From: Lewinellaceae bacterium
Lineage (GTDB): Bacteria; Bacteroidota; Bacteroidia; Chitinophagales; Saprospiraceae
Assembly: GCA_020636045.1 (NCBI GenBank)
Contig: JACJYP010000006.1
Location: 1-64,000, forward strand
Length of the DNA stretch: 64,000 bases
Direction: 5' to 3'
Shown here: positions 56,867-64,000 of the stretch, in pieces
Position numbering within the stretch: position 1 is the first letter of the stretch
Layout of the letters: every line of letters begins with the position of its first letter
Translations under genes and position numbers: made by a program
Notes under the pieces: model-generated
Seen by the model: the letters and a program-made list of their open reading frames with translations, nothing else
Database searches by the model: none
Told to the model about the DNA's origin: nothing

Positions 56867-59800
56867 ATGAACAGGGTGCTACATTTAATCGTCTGCCTGC
56901 TCGGCTTCGCTGCGGCGACCAGGGCTCAGGGAACATACTGGGAAGAAATTCCGGCTCCCTATGGAGGTGACGGCACATTGACCAGAACAGAGAACGGGAT
57001 CCTTTACGCGCAAAGCAATGTGATCCAAAACTGGATCTACCGCTCGGATGATGATGGCGAACATTGGCAGAAACTGCCGCATGAAGGACCCTACGTAATT
57101 GGCAGCACGGGCCGGTTTTTTAAAAAAGACGGGACACTCTGGTACTGGTCGGACAACGAAGGAGAAACCTGGACGGTATTCGTCAATGCCAACCTGATCA
57201 ATAAACTGCTGGAGTTGCCGGGAGGCGTATTGGTAGGATACAATTCCGATTATTTCTACAGATCGGTTGATGCGGGTCTGACCTGGGAGCAAACCTCCGA
57301 TTACCTGCAGCAGGATGATCGCAACCTGCAAAATATGCGCATCACGCCTTTTGGCGGCCTGCTGGCGGAAGCCACGGCTTTTGCCGGCGATTCGACGAGA
57401 TTTTTTTACCGGTCGACGGATGAAGGCCAAAGCTGGCAGCGCCTCGAATTGCCCTACGGCTTTTCCCGGTTGTTTATCGCTCCGTCGGGCACTTTGTTTG
57501 CCAATACCGGCGATGCCATGTACCGGTCGGTAGATGACGGCGAGCACTTCGATTTTGTCGATTCGCTCAAAATCGGAAAAGAGCAGATGACCGCTCTCGC
57601 CAGCGGGAGATTGCTGGCCATTGCCTCCCAACAGCTTTACTTTTCTGACGACGACGGCCTCAACTGGCTGCCCCTGAACGTAAAATTTGACCAGTGGTTG
57701 TTCCAGCCGATTCCTCCGCTCGACGACGGCTCCATCTTTTCGACGATCCTGGAGACACTTTTCAAATCGGGAGATGGCGGAGAGGATTGGCAATTGCCGT
57801 CCGATGGTATGAGGCAAGGCAATATTTTGTCGATGCGCGTTCTCTCGGACAGCGTTTATTTTGCCTCGACACAGGCAGGGCTATGGAAAACAAATGACGG
57901 AGGGGAACACTGGAGCTGCCTTTTGAAAAATAAAACCTATCAGAACGAAGGTTCCTTTGAGGTCGTTTCAACAGGAGGGATCGTAGCCGTACAGGACGAC
58001 AGGTTGTTCTGGTCTGCCACTGGCGACGCGCCGTTTGACGATATTACCCCTGCGGATGACCTGAGTACAAGTGTAAACAAGGTATACGTCAATCCCTTCA
58101 ACAACCATTTATTTATCAATACCCTCGAGGGCTTGGCGCGCTCTGAAAACTATGGCCAGCAATGGATCGTGCCGGACCCCGGCTTTTATCTGAGCGCTTT
58201 GGGTTTTCACCCTTCAGGACGCCTTGTCGGTGTCAGAAACAATAGCAACATCGTCATTTCCGACAACAACGGCGATTCGTGGATCACTGTGCCAGTTGTG
58301 CCGGTGCTGGCCCTTGGCAGCATCATGATCGCACCCGACGGTACGGCCTATGTAGTAGCGATATTGAACAACAACACAGTTGTTTTCCTGAAATCGGAAA
58401 ACGCGGGTGATTCCTGGACACAGGTTGCCGGTGATATTGGCAACATCCAGATCTGGACCGGAAAACTGCTTGACGTCGCGGCAAACGGTCATATTTTTCG
58501 CAATGATGGCAATAAAAACCTGTTCCGTTCTGTGAATGGGGGAGTGACGTGGCAGAGCATGCCGGATATTCCCAATAACCCGAATGATCTGCCGCTCACG
58601 GTTAATATTTACATCTCCCCCCTGCAGCATCTTTACGTCAATACGCAGGGTCTGGGCAATTACAGGACGGTTGCTCCGGTTTCTTTAGGCGCCTATATCA
58701 ATGGCCATGTTCGCCGCGATGCCGATGCGGAATGTTCCACTCCGGATGCTCAGGATCCGCTGCGAAACTGGATCGTTGGAGCAGAAGGCGGCTATGACTA
58801 TTATACTGTCACGGATGTGGACGGCGGGTACGTTTTCTTTGTCGATACAGGCAGTTACACCGTCAGCGCGCATCCGCCGAGCCCGCTGATCTGGGCGCTA
58901 TGCGACAGCATATCGATGGTGTCCGCAGACTCCTTGTTTGCAACAGATACCGTTGATTTTGCAGCATCTGCCATAGTCGACTGTCCTCTGATGTCCGTCG
59001 ATGTGGTCATTCCGCTGCTACGGCGCTGTTTTGACAATACGGTTTTTATCGAATACTGCAATATTGGCAGCGAACAGGCCGACAGCGCCTATGTGGATGT
59101 AATGCTTGATCCGTACTTGTCTTTTGTCAGTTCCGGCCAGTTGTATGACGATCTGGGAAATAACACATATCGCTTTTATCTGGGGAATGTAGAAAGCGGC
59201 GAATGCGGCCAATACAGCCTGGTGGCAAAAGTAAACTGCGATTCTACCGTGCTCGGACAAACGCACTGCGTCGTAGCGCACGGTTTTCCCGATACCCTTT
59301 GTTCGCAGGTGCCCAACTGGTCGGGCGCCGAGATCGTTGCCAGGGCGACTTGTCAGGACACTTCGGTCATTTTCGAACTGCACAACAACGGCCCGGCCAT
59401 CTCTCAGCCCTTGGACTACATTATCATTGAAGACGACGTGGTATTGATGCAAGGCAATAAAACCTATACGCCGGATGAATCGCTGGCGCTCGACGTGCCG
59501 GCCAACGGCCACACCTGGCGTATCGAGTCGAAGCAGGAGCCGGGGCATCCATTCTCTTCCATTGCGCTCGCTTTTTCGGAAGGCTGCGGCGGCTTCGCAA
59601 CACTCGGTTTTATCAACCAGTTTTCTGTAGATGCCTTTACGCCTTCCTGGGACCAGGAATGCGTGCAAAACACCGGTTCATTTGACCCCAACGACAAACA
59701 GGGATTTCCGCAGGGGTACAGCGCCGAGCATTTCATTGATCCCGGGCAGGAGATCGAATACCTGATCCGTTTTCAGAACACGGGTACCGATACGGCCTTC

Positions 59801-60388
59801 ACGGTGGTGATCATCGATACGTTGTCTGCATGGCTTGATCCTGCGTCCTTGCGTCCCGGTGCATCGTCGCATCCCTACACCTGGAACCTGAGCGGGCAGG
59901 GCGTGATCCGTTTTTCCTTCGAAAACATCCTGCTGCCCGACAGCAACGTCAACGAGGCGGCATCGCACGGCTTTGTCGGTTTTCGCATCGCGCAGCGACC
60001 CGGTGTCCCGATCGGCGCACAGATATTTAACAAGGCGGATATTTATTTCGATTTCAACGAACCTGTGGTCACCAACGAGACCTGGCACACTGTGGGAGTG
60101 AAGTCTTCTGTGGGTACACACGGTCCCCATGAAAAGGGCCGGCAGCCACTTGTAACAGTTGCTCCGAATCCAATGGCTGAAACGGCGCTGTTCGAACTGA
60201 ACGTCGGCTCATTCCGTGGCCACCGCCTCACGCTGCTGGATGCGTTCGGCCGACAGATTAGAGAAGTCGAGCTGAACGGCAGGCAATTCCTGTTCCGGCG
60301 GGAAGCCCTCCCTTCGGGTACATATTTCTACAGGCTGGAAGATGCAAAAGGAAACTGGCAGGACGGGGGTGTGCTGATTTTGAAATAA
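56867..60388 (+). CDS. Giant secreted BNR-repeat protein with T9SS sorting domain
   Basis: From the ATG at 56867 it is 1173 residues; the in-frame sequence upstream from 56705 has no signal and runs into the divergent gene. A signal peptide (VLHLIVCLLGFAAATRAQ) is followed by some twelve BNR-like turns (SDDDGEHWQ, SVDAGLTWE, STDEGQSWQ, SGDGGEDWQ, SDNNGDSWI, SENAGDSWT) to about residue 600. A segment of CARDB/DUF11-like beta modules follows. Then comes a DUF7619-like domain, SFDPNDKQGFPQGY and EYLIRFQNTGTDTAFTVVIIDTL. The end has a T9SS type A domain (VAPNPMAETALFELNVGS ... LPSGTYFYRLEDAKG). It is probably surface-anchored. It shares the BNR/T9SS layout with the 11790 gene. Confidence 0.85.
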   Translation: MNRVLHLIVCLLGFAAATRAQGTYWEEIPAPYGGDGTLTRTENGILYAQSNVIQNWIYRSDDDGEHWQKLPHEGPYVIGSTGRFFKKDGTLWYWSDNEGETWTVFVNANLINKLLELPGGVLVGYNSDYFYRSVDAGLTWEQTSDYLQQDDRNLQNMRITPFGGLLAEATAFAGDSTRFFYRSTDEGQSWQRLELPYGFSRLFIAPSGTLFANTGDAMYRSVDDGEHFDFVDSLKIGKEQMTALASGRLLAIASQQLYFSDDDGLNWLPLNVKFDQWLFQPIPPLDDGSIFSTILETLFKSGDGGEDWQLPSDGMRQGNILSMRVLSDSVYFASTQAGLWKTNDGGEHWSCLLKNKTYQNEGSFEVVSTGGIVAVQDDRLFWSATGDAPFDDITPADDLSTSVNKVYVNPFNNHLFINTLEGLARSENYGQQWIVPDPGFYLSALGFHPSGRLVGVRNNSNIVISDNNGDSWITVPVVPVLALGSIMIAPDGTAYVVAILNNNTVVFLKSENAGDSWTQVAGDIGNIQIWTGKLLDVAANGHIFRNDGNKNLFRSVNGGVTWQSMPDIPNNPNDLPLTVNIYISPLQHLYVNTQGLGNYRTVAPVSLGAYINGHVRRDADAECSTPDAQDPLRNWIVGAEGGYDYYTVTDVDGGYVFFVDTGSYTVSAHPPSPLIWALCDSISMVSADSLFATDTVDFAASAIVDCPLMSVDVVIPLLRRCFDNTVFIEYCNIGSEQADSAYVDVMLDPYLSFVSSGQLYDDLGNNTYRFYLGNVESGECGQYSLVAKVNCDSTVLGQTHCVVAHGFPDTLCSQVPNWSGAEIVARATCQDTSVIFELHNNGPAISQPLDYIIIEDDVVLMQGNKTYTPDESLALDVPANGHTWRIESKQEPGHPFSSIALAFSEGCGGFATLGFINQFSVDAFTPSWDQECVQNTGSFDPNDKQGFPQGYSAEHFIDPGQEIEYLIRFQNTGTDTAFTVVIIDTLSAWLDPASLRPGASSHPYTWNLSGQGVIRFSFENILLPDSNVNEAASHGFVGFRIAQRPGVPIGAQIFNKADIYFDFNEPVVTNETWHTVGVKSSVGTHGPHEKGRQPLVTVAPNPMAETALFELNVGSFRGHRLTLLDAFGRQIREVELNGRQFLFRREALPSGTYFYRLEDAKGNWQDGGVLILK

Positions 60389-60540
60389 TACTTTGAAAAA
60401 GCCAAAACGGGCGCTTCTCTTTTTGACGGTTCCGGAGGAAAACGTTTTTTTTGCTCTGTGAAAAACGCCCTATCCTATTTCGCCGCGTCAGCGGGTGGAA
60501 TAGGATTTTTATTTTCATCAAATCCTCCGACGAAAGAATC

Positions 60541-63375
60541 ATGAAAAAACTGATCTTTTTTGCCTGCTTTCTCGCCTCCCTCTTACCGAAAATAAATGCC
60601 CAGGTTACCTGCGATCCGGTGTTCCCCTCGGTCACCGACAACGTGACCATTTACTACGACGCTTCTCAGGGAAATGCGGCCCTTGCGGGTTTTGCCGGAC
60701 CTGTCTTCGCACATATGGGTGTCATCACCGACCAAAGCAGTTCTCCCAGCGACTGGAAACATGTGGTCACGACCTGGGGCGTCAACGACCCGGTGGGCGC
60801 CATGACCAGTGCAGGGACCAATCTCTGGAAAAAAACCTTTACCATCAATACGTTTTTCAACATACAACCCGGCGAAACGGTACTGAAACTCGCCTTCGTG
60901 TTCCGCAGCCAGGATGGAAGCGTCGTGGGGCGTGCTGCCGACGGCTCCGACATTTTTTACGACCTGGTGCAGCCAGGCAGTCCGCTGCAAACCTTTTACA
61001 CTGCTCCGCAGAGCAGTGCTTTTCTGACGGGCTCCGGCACGCAGATCCCGGTCACCGGGGTATCGTCACAGACGGCCAATCTGTCTCTGTTTGAAGATGG
61101 CTCAGCGAAAGCCTCGGCTTCCGGAAAAAGCCTTAATCATACCCTGACTGCCGGCGCTGCCGGCGTGCATCGCGTCGACTTCGTGGCTACGACAGCCACG
61201 GAACAGGACACGTCTACTTTCCTGTATGTGGTGCCGGGCACAATTGTGACTGCCGACCCGCCTGCAGGCACTGAATCAGGCATCAATTATATCGACAACA
61301 ACACCGTGCGGCTCTCTCTGTATGCGCCGAACAAACAGGTGGTGCATGTAATGGGCGATTTCAACAACTGGCTGCCCGGTGTCAGCGACCAGATGAAACG
61401 CGGCAGCGACGGCGCCACCTGGTGGATCGACGTGCCGGGGCTGACACCCGGACAGATTTATCGCTTTCAGTATCTTGTTGATGGCGCCCTGCGCATTGCC
61501 GACCCCCTGAGCACCCTGGTGCTCGATGCAGGCAACGACCCGTTTATTCCCGCCGCTACGTACCCCAACCTGCCGGCGTATCCTACCGGAAAAACTTCCG
61601 GTACGGTCTCGGTTTTCCAGACGGACCAGCAGCCCTTCAACTGGCAGGCTTCCAACTACCAGCGACCGAAAAAAACAGATCTTGTGGTGTATGAGCTGCT
61701 GATGCGCGATTTTCTCGCTGCGCACGATTACCCGACCCTGCTCGACACGCTCGATTACATCGAACGGCTGGGTGTGACGGCCATCGAACTGATGCCCGTG
61801 AATGAATTCGACGGCAACAACAGCTGGGGCTACAACCCTTCTTTCCACAAGGCGCTCGACAAATACTACGGCACCGCAGATGCCCTGAAAATGGTCATCG
61901 ACGAATGCCATCAGCGCGGCATCGCCGTCATACTCGACGTGGTGTTCAACCAGGCGTCGGGAAACAGTCCCCTGGCGCAGCTGTACTGGAATGCCGCGGC
62001 CAATACCCCGGCGGCCGATAATCCGTGGCTGAATCCTCAGGCTACGCACCCGTATAGTGTATTCAATGATTTTAACCATGAAAGCCAGGCGACAAAAGCC
62101 TATGTGAAAAACTGCCTGAAATACTGGCTCGCGGAGTTTCGGGTGGACGGATTCAGGTTCGACCTGTCGAAAGGGTTCACCCAAACCGTGACGGGTGGCA
62201 ACGTGGGCGCCTGGGGGCAGTACGACGCATCGCGCGTTGCGATCCTGAAAGATTATGCCGATTTTATCTGGTCGCTTGACCCGGAGAATTATGTCATTTT
62301 GGAACACTTCGCCGACAATACCGAGGAAAAGGAACTCGCCGAATACGGCATGATGCTTTGGGGGAATATGTTCGGCTCTTATAAAGAAGCTGCTTTGGGA
62401 TATAATCTGACGGGCTCGCAGACGGATATGAGCTGGGTCTCCTACCAGCAGCGCAACTGGAACGTGCCGCACCTGATCGGCTACATGGAAAGCCACGATG
62501 AAGAACGCATCGGCTACGAATGCGCCACCTTCGGCAACGCAGCAGGTGATTACAACGTGAAATGGCTGCCCGTGTACGGCAAGCGCATCGAACTGATGAA
62601 CAACCTGTTATTCACGGTGCCGGGCCCGAAAATGCTCTGGGAATTCGGCGAACTTGCCTATGATTTTCCTATCAACCTGTGCGAGAACGGCAGCATCAAC
62701 TCTGGTTGCCGCACGTCTCCCAAGCCTGTCCGCTGGGACTTTGTAAACGACCCATACCGCCGGCGCGTGCTCGATGTGACAACGGCGCTGCTGCAGTTGC
62801 GCAAATCATACGACGTATTTGAAACGACGGACTACCAGATCAATATCGGCCCCGGAACCGGCAGAACGGTACGACTCAATTCGCCTTCGATGAACGTACA
62901 CGTGATGGCAAACGTCGCCCTCGTCACCGGCAGCGTCACGCCGAACTTCCAGCACACGGGCACCTGGTACGAATACTACACCGGCACAACGCTCGACGTG
63001 ACGAATGTAAATGCCCCGCTGGACCTCGGCCCGGGTGAATATCGCCTCTACACCGACCAGTTCGTAGCGCTGCCGCCCAATGTGAACCCTACGCCCGTGC
63101 GTGAGATCGCAGGTATCCTGAGCGGGCTCGAATTGTACCCCAACCCGGCCGGCAATTATTTTGCCCTTGATTTTTCACTCGATGAAAGTGCGCGTGTGGT
63201 GGTGGAAACCTGCGACCCGACCGGCCGGCTTATATACCGCAACGAAACGGGTGAGTTGCCTTCCGGCCCGCAGCATATCGAAATTCCTTCCGGTTCGTGG
63301 CAACAGGGTGTATATTTCATCCGGGTGCGCGACGACCGGGGCGGACAGTTGACAAAACGCCTGGTAAAATATTGA
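60541..63375 (+). CDS. Secreted GH13 alpha-amylase-family enzyme with T9SS sorting domain
   Basis: From the ATG at 60541 it is 944 residues; the frame opens earlier at 60451 but the signal peptide (LIFFACFLASLLPKINAQ) begins here. An N-terminal beta domain (VTIYYDASQGNAALAGF) precedes a CBM48-like module (LSLYAPNKQVVHVMGDFNNWLPG). The GH13 barrel follows: DVVFNQASGNS (region I, with Gln where most GH13 have His), GFRFDLSKGF (nucleophile Asp), YVILEHFAD (acid/base Glu) and YMESHDEER (region IV). A C-terminal beta domain and a T9SS domain (ELYPNPAGNYFALDFSLDES) end it. It likely attacks alpha-glucans outside the cell. The region I His-to-Gln change is unusual but the three acids are intact. Confidence 0.9.
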   Translation: MKKLIFFACFLASLLPKINAQVTCDPVFPSVTDNVTIYYDASQGNAALAGFAGPVFAHMGVITDQSSSPSDWKHVVTTWGVNDPVGAMTSAGTNLWKKTFTINTFFNIQPGETVLKLAFVFRSQDGSVVGRAADGSDIFYDLVQPGSPLQTFYTAPQSSAFLTGSGTQIPVTGVSSQTANLSLFEDGSAKASASGKSLNHTLTAGAAGVHRVDFVATTATEQDTSTFLYVVPGTIVTADPPAGTESGINYIDNNTVRLSLYAPNKQVVHVMGDFNNWLPGVSDQMKRGSDGATWWIDVPGLTPGQIYRFQYLVDGALRIADPLSTLVLDAGNDPFIPAATYPNLPAYPTGKTSGTVSVFQTDQQPFNWQASNYQRPKKTDLVVYELLMRDFLAAHDYPTLLDTLDYIERLGVTAIELMPVNEFDGNNSWGYNPSFHKALDKYYGTADALKMVIDECHQRGIAVILDVVFNQASGNSPLAQLYWNAAANTPAADNPWLNPQATHPYSVFNDFNHESQATKAYVKNCLKYWLAEFRVDGFRFDLSKGFTQTVTGGNVGAWGQYDASRVAILKDYADFIWSLDPENYVILEHFADNTEEKELAEYGMMLWGNMFGSYKEAALGYNLTGSQTDMSWVSYQQRNWNVPHLIGYMESHDEERIGYECATFGNAAGDYNVKWLPVYGKRIELMNNLLFTVPGPKMLWEFGELAYDFPINLCENGSINSGCRTSPKPVRWDFVNDPYRRRVLDVTTALLQLRKSYDVFETTDYQINIGPGTGRTVRLNSPSMNVHVMANVALVTGSVTPNFQHTGTWYEYYTGTTLDVTNVNAPLDLGPGEYRLYTDQFVALPPNVNPTPVREIAGILSGLELYPNPAGNYFALDFSLDESARVVVETCDPTGRLIYRNETGELPSGPQHIEIPSGSWQQGVYFIRVRDDRGGQLTKRLVKY

Positions 63376-63526
63376 CCCGGTAAGCGCTTGCGCCGGATTG
63401 CGGGAATGGTTATTTTTGAAGAACCATCCTGTATGAAAAAATGACCCAAAAGAACGGTGGCATCCCGCTTTGACGGGACCGCCGTCATTCCGTCCGCCCG
63501 ACGCAAGCGCGGACGTCAGCATACCC

Positions 63527-63557
63527 GGGGCGAACGATACAACGTTCGCCCCTTTTT
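63527..63557 (+). terminator. Strong terminator after the GH13 gene
   Basis: GGGGCGAACG (63527-63536) pairs perfectly with CGTTCGCCCC (63543-63552), 6-base loop, then TTTTT. It lies only 11 bases ahead of the next ATG (63568). A TATCTTTG inside 63557-63564 would, as a -7 element, place the start site on or past that ATG. Confidence 0.9.
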
Positions 63558-63567
63558 ATCTTTGTTC

Positions 63568-64000
63568 ATGCGCATCCTGTGGATCACACCCGGCTTTGCC
63601 GCCGATGAAGCCGATACGGCCTGCATTCCGCCCCTGCAATTGCTGGCCCGGGAGCTACTGACACAAGGTGTTGACTTGCAGATCGTGGCACTGGAATACC
63701 CGTTCAGAAAAGGGGCTTATTACTGGTCTGGTGTACAGGTTTTTCCCAGCGACGGCCGCAACCGGCGCTGGCTCAAAGGACGCACCCTCTGGCGGGCTTG
63801 GCGCCGTTGCCGGCAAATCATACATGAATCTGAAGTGACGGCGATTCACAGTTTCTGGCTCGGCTGGTCCTCGGTAATCGGGGAAAAACTGTCGCGGCAA
63901 TATCGCATTCCGCACTTCACTACCCTGATGGGTCAGGACGTACTTCCCGGCAACGGACTTTTTTTGCGCAGGCTTTCCGGTGAACGGAGCAACCGCCTGG
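63568..64000 (+). CDS. Glycosyltransferase, GT-B type (partial, 3' end outside window)
   Basis: 144 codons are visible, open to the window edge. The start, MRILWITPGFAADEADTACI, and LQLLARELLTQGVDLQIVALE are the N-terminal Rossmann half of GT4-like glycosyltransferases. SEVTAIHSFWLGWSSVIGEK and HFTTLMGQDVLPGN are matching acceptor-domain blocks. The donor half with E-x7-E is not in the window. It probably transfers a sugar in glycan or envelope synthesis. The ATG is 11 bases after a strong terminator, so it needs its own promoter or a leaderless transcript. Confidence 0.75.
   Translation, partial: MRILWITPGFAADEADTACIPPLQLLARELLTQGVDLQIVALEYPFRKGAYYWSGVQVFPSDGRNRRWLKGRTLWRAWRRCRQIIHESEVTAIHSFWLGWSSVIGEKLSRQYRIPHFTTLMGQDVLPGNGLFLRRLSGERSNRL

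Overview
The window reads as chromosome of a Bacteroidota member, probably a Saprospiria/Chitinophagia-type lineage (the rank below phylum is inference). Signs are: type IX secretion (T9SS) C-terminal sorting domains on five large exported proteins; a MurF-alanine racemase fusion; Bacteroidota-style promoters (TTTG-N18/19-TAnnTTTG) before several genes; no Shine-Dalgarno consensus; and families typical of the phylum (DUF2490, DUF5777, fused OpuB-type permease/binding protein, ABC permease fused to an M1 peptidase). Most of the window is GC-rich. The first ~11 kb and a short stretch near 36 kb are visibly more AT-rich.

Region by region: 1-2.5 kb (minus) holds a CorA-like gene cut by the window edge, a DEDD-family 3'-5' exoribonuclease six bases upstream of it, and a coding remnant. 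2.7-11.2 kb (plus) is one tightly packed operon that looks like an undescribed ribosomal-peptide (RiPP) cluster: a 67-residue precursor with a double-glycine leader and a Pro-rich 21-residue core, an E1/ThiF-like enzyme, an HExxH-like peptide hydroxylase with HQxxH, an exported metallo-beta-lactamase-fold protein, a C39-peptidase ABC exporter, an HlyD-type adaptor and an exported serine hydrolase. A 21-bp tandem repeat and a CAU tRNA follow.

11.8-29.5 kb is mainly household: a BNR-repeat T9SS protein, murF-alr, tsaE, ald, a MazG-like gene next to a radical SAM gene, an ATP-grasp enzyme, rpsF-rpsR-rplI, glucan phosphorylase, a betaine/choline-type ABC transporter and a methyltransferase. 29.7-38 kb holds an ABC transporter/M1 peptidase unit with a VOC gene, small membrane proteins (one clearly frameshifted) and a CNNM/CorC-type transporter. 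38-46.5 kb has an ECF sigma factor, two T9SS proteins (SdrD-B type and M4 metalloprotease), an arsenate-type ArsC/ArsR pair, folA and a purine nucleoside phosphorylase. 46.5-50.2 kb is a run of exported small proteins including two haem-c lipoproteins. 50.3-64 kb has uvrA, a second ECF sigma factor with a membrane partner, a sugar nucleotidyltransferase, a giant BNR T9SS protein, a secreted GH13 amylase-like enzyme and the start of a glycosyltransferase.

The strongest candidate for an undescribed system is the 2.7-11.2 kb peptide cluster. Second is the CorA-like/DEDD nuclease pair at the left edge, a combination known beside type III CRISPR loci, although no cas gene or array is visible here.
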